Shown here piece by piece: positions 28,288 to 36,300 of a stretch of DNA of 64,000 nucleotides; positions within the stretch are counted from its first letter, which is position 1, and each line of letters opens with the position of its first letter. A program made the translations under genes and the position numbers. Under the pieces are notes generated by a model. The model was not told the DNA's origin. It was given only the letters and a program-made list of their open reading frames with translations, and did not search any database. The DNA is taken from NCBI GenBank assembly GCA_949291555.1, contig CASEWE010000006.1, forward strand, positions 43,093-107,092, given 5' to 3'. The DNA is from an uncultured Bacteroidales bacterium (GTDB lineage: Bacteria; Bacteroidota; Bacteroidia; Bacteroidales; P3).

Positions 28288-28395
28288 TGGGATTCCTGGC
28301 ACGCTCCCGATCCCGCTTGCGGTTCCCGGCGCCCGGGAAGGCATCCAGCCTCGAATACGGCGGCCCGCTTCCCGGCAACAAGGAAAAGAAAGGCC

Positions 28396-29406
28396 ATGCA
28401 AAACGAAAAACCGGCTGAAAAAGCAGCAAATATCGTCTGGGTGGATGTCCGGACCCCTTCCGAATTCGAAAAAGGCCATGTGGAAGGAGCCGTCAACCTG
28501 CCGCTCTTCTCCGATCAGGAACGCGCCGAAGTAGGCACGCTGTATGCACGCAGCGGAAAGGATGCCGCCATCGAACGCGGGCTCGAGCTGACAGGCCCGC
28601 GCCTGGCCCAGATGCTCCGGAAAGGGAAAGCCCTTTCCATGAAAGGCAAATTGCGGCTTTATTGCTGGAGAGGCGGCATGAGAAGCGCAAGCGTGGCGTG
28701 GCTGCTACGGCTCGAAAACATCGATGTGGAAGTCTACCCGGGCGGCTACAAGGCCTACCGCAATGCCTTTTCCCGGATCATGGAGCAAGAATGGAAAATC
28801 GTGCTGCTGGCCGGTCCCACCCTCTGCGGGAAGACAAGGATTCTCGAGCAGATAGCCAAAGAAGGCCGCCAAGTGCTCGATCTGGAAGGCTTGGCCCGCC
28901 ATAAAGGCTCTGCTTTCGGAGGGCTGGGGCAAGCGCCTCAACCCACCAACGAGCAGTTTTCCAACCGGCTGCATGCCCTCATGGAAGGGTTTTCCCCGGA
29001 AAAGACCTTATGGTGCGAAGCCGAAAGCCTGAATATCGGGAAAGTCACCCTCCCCTCGGCCTTATACGAAAAAATACGCCAGGCCCCTTGCGTATGGGTA
29101 GAAAGTCCTCGTCCGGCACGCATCCGGCGCGCCGTGGAAGAATACGGCTGCATGGCGGAAGAGGATCTGGCAGCCTGTTTCGAGAAAATCCGCAGGCGCA
29201 TCGGCAACGATGTAGCCGACCGCTGCATCCGGCATATCCGGAACCATGACCTGGAATCGGCCATCGCCCCGGCCTTGGACTATTACGACAAATCCTACCT
29301 GTACTCCCTCAGGCTTGCGCCGCATAAAGAGCTGTACCGCTGCACCGGGGAAAAAAGCCCGCAGGAAGCCGCGATCGAAATCCTCCAAGCGGTAGAGAAA
29401 CCTTAA
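28396..29406 (+). CDS. selU (mnmH): tRNA 2-selenouridine synthase
   Basis: 336 residues from the ATG at 28396, which has a GGAAAAGAAAGG ribosome site. SelU uses selenophosphate to change 2-thiouridine to 2-selenouridine at the wobble base of tRNAs. The N-terminal rhodanese domain has VDVRTPSEFEKGHVEGAVN and the active-site loop YCWRGGMRS with Cys90. The C-terminal part has a P-loop, GPTLCGKT (140-147). It begins a run of selenium genes (yedF, DUF3343, selD). A longer upstream frame encodes only GC-rich low-complexity residues. Confidence 0.92.
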   Translation: MQNEKPAEKAANIVWVDVRTPSEFEKGHVEGAVNLPLFSDQERAEVGTLYARSGKDAAIERGLELTGPRLAQMLRKGKALSMKGKLRLYCWRGGMRSASVAWLLRLENIDVEVYPGGYKAYRNAFSRIMEQEWKIVLLAGPTLCGKTRILEQIAKEGRQVLDLEGLARHKGSAFGGLGQAPQPTNEQFSNRLHALMEGFSPEKTLWCEAESLNIGKVTLPSALYEKIRQAPCVWVESPRPARIRRAVEEYGCMAEEDLAACFEKIRRRIGNDVADRCIRHIRNHDLESAIAPALDYYDKSYLYSLRLAPHKELYRCTGEKSPQEAAIEILQAVEKP

Positions 29407-29508
29407 ACGCCCTGAAACACGCCTGGAAGGACGCGGAAACGGCAGCAGCGGCATGCCTAAAGGCCGGCCCGGCGGCAACCCTTGCGGAATCCGGCAAGGC
29501 TTGAACCG

Positions 29509-29543
29509 AACCGGTATTTTGAAACAAACCGGTATTTTGAAAC
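29509..29543. repeat. Tandem 17-bp repeat in front of yedF
   Basis: AACCGGTATTTTGAAAC occurs at 29509-29525 and again at 29527-29543, an 18-base period with no mismatch. Each copy has TATTTTG, close to a -7 box. The second ends 22 bases before the yedF start codon, so these may be promoter or operator elements. Confidence 0.7.
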
Positions 29544-29565
29544 GAAAATCCTATAATACAGCGCT

Positions 29566-30207
29566 ATGGCAACAATAGACGTAAGGGGCTTGTCCTGCCC
29601 CGCCCCGCTTGTCAAAACAAAAAAAGCCCTGAGCCAAGCCCGGCCGGGCGATACCTTGCAGATTGCAGGCGACGGGGACATTCCCCGGGAGAACCTCAAG
29701 AATTACTTGCGCGAATTGGGAATCAGCTTCCAGGAAATGCAAGTCGGCAACCAGGAATGGATCCTCGCTTTCATCGTTCCCGGCACGGAAGCCCTCGGCA
29801 AAGCGCAGGAAGTCCCTGTCCGGGATTTCTGCCCGAATCCCGCCTTGCAGGAAAGCGACCCCGGAAACAATGGCGCCTACACCGTGGTGGTCCGCTCGGC
29901 CTGCATGGGGCAAGGCGATGAAGAACTGGGCCGCTTGCTGATGAAATCCTACCTCAACGTGCTTCCCGACATAGATCGGAAACCGGCGAAGATATGCCTG
30001 TACAACGAAGGGGTGAAACTGTCCGCGCAAGGCTCGCCTGTCTTGGAATCCCTGCAAAAGCTCGAAGAATCGGGCGTGGAAATCCTCGTATGCGGAACCT
30101 GCGTGGAATACTTCAACCTCAAAGACAAGATCGCCGTGGGGAAAATCAGCAATATGTACAACATCGCCACCGCTTTGGCCGAATCCGCCAAGACGGTGGT
30201 GCCGTAA
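29566..30207 (+). CDS. yedF: Selenium metabolism protein YedF (TusA + DsrE-like)
   Basis: 213 residues. Residues 1-75 are a TusA-like domain with the active-site motif RGLSCPAPL (Cys11). Residues about 100-213 are DsrE/F-like with RSACMGQGDEELG and CGTCVEYF. YedF is the two-domain protein that typically neighbours selD in bacteria with selenium traits and is thought to bind or deliver selenium. It is followed by the DUF3343 gene after 10 bases and selD after that. It uses Cys, not selenocysteine, at the TusA site. Confidence 0.9.
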   Translation: MATIDVRGLSCPAPLVKTKKALSQARPGDTLQIAGDGDIPRENLKNYLRELGISFQEMQVGNQEWILAFIVPGTEALGKAQEVPVRDFCPNPALQESDPGNNGAYTVVVRSACMGQGDEELGRLLMKSYLNVLPDIDRKPAKICLYNEGVKLSAQGSPVLESLQKLEESGVEILVCGTCVEYFNLKDKIAVGKISNMYNIATALAESAKTVVP

Positions 30208-30217
30208 TCCGGCCGAC

Positions 30218-30448
30218 ATGAACCAGCAAGCCTTGTTCGAGGGCGTGCGCTTTCTCATGAAAGCCGAAGAAACAGCCCTCCGGGCCGGGATCGAATGCCG
30301 GCTCAAGACCCTGATCGTCCCGGCCCATTCGCCATGCGGCATGAAGCTGGTCTTCAACCGGAACGACCGTGAACGCTTGTCCGAACTCTGGACGCGGGCA
30401 GGCCTGAAATTCAAAATCGAAGACGAAAACAGCGAAGACGAACGATAA
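30218..30448 (+). CDS. DUF3343 (putative Se/S carrier-like) protein
   Basis: 76 residues. A conserved cysteine sits in HSPCGMKLVF (Cys40). DUF3343 proteins neighbour selD/yedF genes and have been proposed as small sulfur or selenium carriers. The N terminus lacks any export signal. It starts 10 bases after yedF and ends 3 bases before selD, so it is part of the operon. Its biochemical role is not established. Confidence 0.82.
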   Translation: MNQQALFEGVRFLMKAEETALRAGIECRLKTLIVPAHSPCGMKLVFNRNDRERLSELWTRAGLKFKIEDENSEDER

Positions 30449-30451
30449 ACC

Positions 30452-31498
30452 ATGCAAACTGCCACTTTCGACTTGCTTTCCACCACGCAGACAGGGGGAT
30501 GCTCGGCCAAATTGCCGGCCGGCCTGCTCGACAAGCTCCTGTCCGACATTCCGCTTCTGAACGACAAGCGCATCCTGGTCGATATCCAGACCCACGACGA
30601 TGCAGGAGTTTTCGAACTCGACAGCCGGACTGCGCTCATCTTCACGACCGATTTCTTTCCCCCGCTCTGTTCCGATGCCCGCACGTTCGGGCGCATTGCC
30701 GCATGCAACGCCCTGAGCGATGTCTACGCCATGGGCGGAAAACCGCTTCTTTGCTTGAATATCAGCATGTTTCCAGCCGAAGGAATCCCCATTGGAGTCT
30801 TGCACGACATCTTGTCGGGCGGCCAGGAAAAAATAAACGAAGCGGGCGCATTCACCATGGGCGGCCATACCCTCGTGGATGCCGTGCCCAAATACGGCCT
30901 GGCCGTGGTCGGAACCGTCCATCCCGAAAAATTGGTCACGAACGCATCCGCGCAAGCCGGCGACCGGCTCATCCTCACCAAGCCTCTCGGCTGCGGGGTC
31001 GTGATCGCCGCCCGCCGCATGGGCATGGCAAGCGAGGAAACTTACCGGGAAACCTTGGAACAAATGCAGCTGCTCAACCGGCAAGGAGCCGAAGTCATGC
31101 AGAAGTACGGCGTACGCTGCGCAACCGACATAACCGGGTTCGGCCTGATGGGGCATGCCTGCAAGATGGCCATGGCCTCGAAAAAGGAACTGCATGTCTC
31201 CGTTTCCGCCCTGCCCGCCCTGAAGCAAGCCGCTTCCTTGCTCGAGGAGGGCTGCATTCCAGGCGCGGCCTTCAAGAATCTGGACTTCGCCCGGCCTTTG
31301 CTCCACCTCCGCGAGGGGATTCCCTTGCACCTGAAAATGCTTTGCGCCGATGCCCAGACTTCGGGCGGACTGCTGATGTGCGTGAAAGAGGCCGATGCCC
31401 AAGCCGTCCTGGAGGAACTCCGCCAAGGGGATTTCCCGCATGCAAGCATCATCGGGCAGGTGCAAGAAGGGGAAGCCGGGCTATGGCTCGAACCTTGA
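30452..31498 (+). CDS. selD: Selenide, water dikinase (selenophosphate synthase)
   Basis: 348 residues. SelD makes selenophosphate from selenide and ATP, the donor for SelU. The catalytic pair Cys17 and Lys20 is in TGGCSAKL, at the same numbers as in E. coli SelD. Other signatures are TTDFFPPL, CNALSDVYAMGG, GGHTLVDAVPKYGLAV and TDITGFGLMGH. The active-site residue is cysteine, so no UGA recoding is needed. With selU, yedF and DUF3343 directly upstream it completes a selenouridine pathway. It converges on mazG. Confidence 0.95.
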   Translation: MQTATFDLLSTTQTGGCSAKLPAGLLDKLLSDIPLLNDKRILVDIQTHDDAGVFELDSRTALIFTTDFFPPLCSDARTFGRIAACNALSDVYAMGGKPLLCLNISMFPAEGIPIGVLHDILSGGQEKINEAGAFTMGGHTLVDAVPKYGLAVVGTVHPEKLVTNASAQAGDRLILTKPLGCGVVIAARRMGMASEETYRETLEQMQLLNRQGAEVMQKYGVRCATDITGFGLMGHACKMAMASKKELHVSVSALPALKQAASLLEEGCIPGAAFKNLDFARPLLHLREGIPLHLKMLCADAQTSGGLLMCVKEADAQAVLEELRQGDFPHASIIGQVQEGEAGLWLEP

Positions 31499-31603
31499 GT
31501 TCCATGCAAGCGGCCGGATCCGGCAGGGAATCGATCCGCCGGGAATATCGGCACGCAAACCCTAACGAGGCAAAAGAGCCTTTGAAACAAGAAGTTGTTC
31601 CGG

Positions 31604-32524
31604 TCAGGATTTTTCCCCAAGCGCTTCCTTGGCCTGTTCCCAGTACCGGTCCATTTCCTCTATGCTCATCGCGTGCAGGGACTTTCCTTGCTGGATCGTG
31701 GCCTCTTCCATATATGCGAACCGCTTCATGAACTTGCGGTTGGTCATTTCCAAGGCATCATCGGGATTGAGCTTGAGGAAACGGGCGTAATTGATAAGCG
31801 CGAAAAACACATCGCCCAGTTCCCCAAGCGCTTTCCTTCGCTGTTCAAGGTACTCCACGGCGCGGGGCGAACCTTCTTCCGGATTCCCCTCCGAAAGAAG
31901 GGCTTCCTCTTTTTCTTTTGCCGGAAGCCGGTTGCAGATTTCCTCCCACCGGAGGGCTTCCTGCTTGAATTCGGCAATTTCTTCTTCCACCTTGGCCCAT
32001 ACCTGCTGCGGGTTCTCCCAATCGAAGCCGACGCCCCGGGCCTTGTCCTGTATCCGGAATGCTTTTATCATGGCTGGCAAAGAAGCCGGAACGCCCGATA
32101 GCACGGAATGCTTCTTTCCCTCTTTCAGCTTGATGGCTTCCCAATTCTGTTTCACGGCCTCCTCGGTTGCCGCTTCCGCCTCGCCGAAGATATGAGGATG
32201 GCGGCGGATGAGTTTTTCGCAAAGGCTGTTGCACACGCCGGTAAAGTCGAACTGCCCTTTTTCGCGAGCCATGTCCGCATAGAAAGCGATATGGAGCAGC
32301 ACATCGCCCAGTTCCTTCTTGATTTCCTCGTAATCTTTCCGAAGAATGGCATCCGAAAGCTCGAATGTCTCTTCGATAGTCAAAGTCCGCAGGCTATCGA
32401 ATGTCTGCTTCCTGTCCCAAGGGCATTCTTTCCGCAACAGACGCAAAATACGGAACAAGCGGGCAACTGCCTCGCGCTCGTCAGTTGCCGGTTCCCGGTT
32501 AGGTTCAAGATTTTCCAAATTCAT
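31604..32524 (-). CDS. mazG: Nucleoside triphosphate pyrophosphohydrolase
   Basis: 306 residues. MazG hydrolyses NTPs to NMP plus PPi and helps clear abnormal nucleotides. The N-terminal unit has ECPWDRKQT, the metal-binding EExxE stretch TIEETFEL and ELGDVLLHIAFYAD. The C-terminal unit repeats ELGDVFFALINYARFL. A charged insert of about 40 residues (near 205-245) makes it longer than E. coli MazG (263). It ends a long minus-strand operon and starts 12 bases after plsY. It converges on selD. Confidence 0.92.
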   Translation of the reverse strand: MNLENLEPNREPATDEREAVARLFRILRLLRKECPWDRKQTFDSLRTLTIEETFELSDAILRKDYEEIKKELGDVLLHIAFYADMAREKGQFDFTGVCNSLCEKLIRRHPHIFGEAEAATEEAVKQNWEAIKLKEGKKHSVLSGVPASLPAMIKAFRIQDKARGVGFDWENPQQVWAKVEEEIAEFKQEALRWEEICNRLPAKEKEEALLSEGNPEEGSPRAVEYLEQRRKALGELGDVFFALINYARFLKLNPDDALEMTNRKFMKRFAYMEEATIQQGKSLHAMSIEEMDRYWEQAKEALGEKS

Positions 32525-32536
32525 ACGATTGTGCTT

Positions 32537-33298
32537 TTATGACCGCTTGCCTGTTTCCTCTTCCTTCCCGTTTCCGCGCCTGGCCGCCTCTGCCTGGCCG
32601 GTACCGGCAGCATCCTCGCACGGGCAGCACGCCTTCGCGCCTTCATTACCTTGCCCGGGTTCCTTTTGCCCGGGATCCGGCCTCTTGCCTAAGCTCAGCC
32701 GCGATTCTTTCCCCTGCAGCAAACGGGCTATGTTCTTGCGGTGGGTAATGACGATAAACAGCCCCATGAAAATGGAAAAGACCTGCAAGACAGGGTCTTC
32801 CTGCCCGAACACGAAGATTTCCAAAAACGGGAAGCACACCGCGGCCGTAATGGATGCCAGCGACACGTACCGGCTCGAAAGGAACACAAGCGCGAATATC
32901 AAAACCGCCGAGAGGTAGGCTTCCGGGTAAAGGGCCAGGACGACCCCCATCAAGGTGGCCACGCCTTTCCCCCCCTTGAAGCCGGTATAAAGCGGAAAAA
33001 CATGTCCCAAGACCACCGCTACGGCCAAAACCACGTCGAAACCCACTCGCAAAGCCTCCGTCCCGGGGGAAAGGAAAAGGAAATCCATCTTCACGGCCGC
33101 CCAGCCTTTGAAGGCATCCAGCAGCAAGACGGCAATGCCCGGCTTCAAGCCCAACACCCGTATGGTGTTGGTAGTTCCGGCATTATGGCTCCCGTACTGC
33201 CGCACATCCTTGTGGAAAAAAATCCTCCCGATCCAGACAGCAGAAGAGAAACTGCCTATCAAATAGGCAACAATGACGCCTGCAATCAGCAAATACAT
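32537..33298 (-). CDS. plsY: Glycerol-3-phosphate acyltransferase PlsY
   Basis: 253 residues. PlsY moves an acyl group from acyl phosphate (made by PlsX, at 61740-62708) to glycerol-3-phosphate in the inner membrane. Family motifs are GSFSSAVWIGR, GSHNAGTTNTIRVLG and FPLYTGFKGGKGVAT. The membrane part ends near residue 200, the usual PlsY length; a further 45-50 residues form a hydrophilic tail with KACCPCEDA. The tail has no match I recognise. It lies 4 bases after the stop of the 1,624-residue gene. Confidence 0.93.
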   Translation of the reverse strand: MYLLIAGVIVAYLIGSFSSAVWIGRIFFHKDVRQYGSHNAGTTNTIRVLGLKPGIAVLLLDAFKGWAAVKMDFLFLSPGTEALRVGFDVVLAVAVVLGHVFPLYTGFKGGKGVATLMGVVLALYPEAYLSAVLIFALVFLSSRYVSLASITAAVCFPFLEIFVFGQEDPVLQVFSIFMGLFIVITHRKNIARLLQGKESRLSLGKRPDPGQKEPGQGNEGAKACCPCEDAAGTGQAEAARRGNGKEEETGKRS

Positions 33299-33302
33299 GA
33301 TT

Positions 33303-36300
33303 TTAACGGTATTCTTCCTGCAAATTCAGGAAAGAGCCCACAAAGGTATTCCTTTTCGAGAGCGTGGACAAATAGAACTCGTATCGGCCTTTCTTCCTTG
33401 CCCGGCCTTTGAGCGAGGACAGGTACTGGTTGAAATCCTCGTCCGAAGTGATAATCTGCAGGTAATGGTTCGTATAGCTGAAATAGACCCAGAGCGAGGA
33501 CGAAGCCTCCAAATAGATATCCACGATGTCGCCTTTCGGGGTCTTGCGCAACGAGGCCATGGTACGGAAAGGCTTGTTGACCGGATTGCCGGCCACCGCG
33601 AGCAATTCGGCTTCCCCTTGCGAAAAGAACGCCTTGCGGTCCGGATCCCAGGCAAATTCCATGTCGGAAAAGACCAAAGACTGGCCCAGGCAATCCGGAA
33701 TCCGGGACAAAGTCCCGGTAAGGGCATAATCCTCTTCCCATTTTTCCTGTTCCTTTTCCGGAAGATGCTCCCGAAGATAGGCACGCACGTTCTTCTGCCT
33801 GTCCGCATCCGAAACCCCGCCGTAATCGCTTGCATTCAACAACGAAGCCAGGCGCCTGCCCGTCTCTTCGCCCAAAAAGAAATCGAAAATCCCCATGGCT
33901 CGGACGGAAATCTGCCCGCTGCTGCCATGACGGGACATCTGCCCGAAAAAACGGATTCCCATCTCGTAGGTATTCAGGGCCGGATTTATCTCGCCCGAAG
34001 CCAGACCGAAACAGCTTCCCAGGCGAAGTTCCAAGACCCCCTTGCCCGTGCTGTCCACAACCCGGTAGGAGCGGTCTGCCGATGAAAATTCCAAATTGCC
34101 GCTTACGGCGATATTGGGAATATCGGTACTGATTTTCCTTTCCATGAAAAGGAATAGCGGCTGCCGGGAACGGGCTTGGGTGTAAAACCCGCAGCCCAGA
34201 AGCCGGCCGGCGGTGGAACGGGTTGCTGCCGAAACGGGAATGCGTACCGAATCCGGGTTGATAAAGGCTTGAAACTGGATTCCGTCCGATAAGAACGGGT
34301 TGCCTTCCGGCAACTGCCAAGCCTCTTCCGAGGGCAATGGCGCATCCGGATCTTTCTTCCGGCTCTTCCGGCCCGGGCGGCTGGAACCTTTCCTCGGGGC
34401 AGCATCCCCGAACCCGTCCGGTTCTCCTTCCTCGTATTCGAAATCCCCGTAGGAAGAGCCGGATTCCGAAGAAGCGATCGCCTCCTGCGCCAAGGGCGCA
34501 TCCTGACCGGAAGCGTCCGGGTCCGATTCCCCGGGTTCGGCTTCGTATTCGAAATCATCGTATTCGAAATCATCGTAACCGGCATCTTCCCGCCCATTTT
34601 CCGGCTCTCCTTGCCACGAAGGCGGCGCGTAGTCTTCCTGTCCGTCATTCCCGGCCGAGCACTGGTAAGTCATCCGGACGCTACCGGAAAAAAACGGATA
34701 CGCCTGCCGGGCATTGAGCCCGATTTTCCCGATAAACTGGAAGGCCTCGTTCAAGGCCAGGACGCCCGAATCGGCCAAGATGGTGGTCGAAGCTTGCGAA
34801 TAGCCTTCCCGCAAAGGACGAATCCCGGTAAAGAGAATCGACTGCGCTTCCAAGCCCGGTGCCTTGTAATCGAAAAGCCCGGCGGCTCGATACTGCTTGG
34901 AAGAAAGGATATCGGCACTTACTCCATGAAAAGCGTGCAGCCGCTTGCGGTCCCCGAAATACAAGCGTGCGCCGCGCAAAGGCAGCATCTGCCCCGTGCG
35001 GGAAATTTCCACCCGGCCCTGTCCGGGGACAAAGAGGGCATCGGCCACCAACAAACGCCGAACGCCGCCAAATTCCAAAAGCGTATCGGAATAAGAGAAC
35101 ACGGAAGAGGTGGCATGGAAAGACAGCCCGGCCTGCGCCCTGCGCACCGAACGGAATTCTTCTCCCGGAAGGGAGGCTGTGAACAACCCGGCCGCCGGCA
35201 TCGTGTCGAGCATGGCCGCCATCGATGCAGAATCCCCTTCATGCCGCATGTAGACCTTGCAGGCCTGCATGTCCCAATCCAAACGGGCTACCCGCCCTTC
35301 ATACCCGTTGGCCGGCAGTTCCACCGGAGACCGCCCGTCCAAGGAACGGAAGGCCCCGCGGTCCGCATCCAGGTCGAGGGAAAGGGCATGCTGCCGGGTA
35401 TCGAGCAGGGGCAAGTCCCCGGCATGGATCCGGAAATGGACGGTATCGGCCCGGAACGAGCGGGGGGCGAGGTCAAAACCGGACGATTGCAGCCGGAACC
35501 TGCCTTGATTGCGAAAAACGCCACGGGCTCGCGAAAACCCGGGCGAAAACGAATAACTGCCTTCCAGTTCCCAATCTTCCCGGTAAAAATGCAGCAAGGA
35601 ATCTTTTACGGAAGAAAGGGTGAACAAGGGCGGTCTCCGGCTGAAATCCGCCCGGACTCCCGCAGCCCGGGCCGAAGGGAATCCCCCTGCCCGGGAAAGG
35701 CTGTCGGAAAAGGAAAACGCCCGGACAGCGGCATTCATGCCATGGGGAAGGAACACGAAACGGCCCGAACGCGCAACCGAACCCATATAAGAAAAATCCC
35801 CGTTCCCTTGCAAACCGCCATTGTCGAGCGACAGTTCTCCCGCAAAGGCCGCATTGGCATCGTAAACCGCCCATCCTCCATCCGGGGCAACGGCAACGAA
35901 GCCCAAGGAATAGTCGGGCCTTACCACCAAGTGTTCCCGTATGTCGGGGAAAAGGCCGTAAGATTTGAGCGTTCCGGCAAAACGGATGCTGTCGGCTTGT
36001 ATCGTGTTGAGCTTTTCCATGCGGAACGGATCGACCTCGAAATAAAAGGAATCCGCCGCGTAAGCCCCTTGCTGTATGCGGGGCGTGTCATAATAGACGT
36101 ATGCCGGCTGCTTGCTTTCAAAAATGGGGTATTCCGGGTAATCTTTCCTGCCTCCCTTGTTGCCGGGATCATCGATGCAAACCGTTCCCGACAAGGACCG
36201 GATAACCGACTCCACCGCGTGCTTCCTCAACTCGCCCTCCTCCATGCGGGCCACTTCCAAGCCTAATTGCTGCACATCGGCAATATCCACCTGGAAACGA

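Noticed and set aside
34611..36266. Open frame of 551 codons antisense to the 1,624-residue gene
   Set aside because: Low-complexity Arg/Gly/Pro-rich product and no start signal. The opposite frame has a signal peptide and beta-rich composition.
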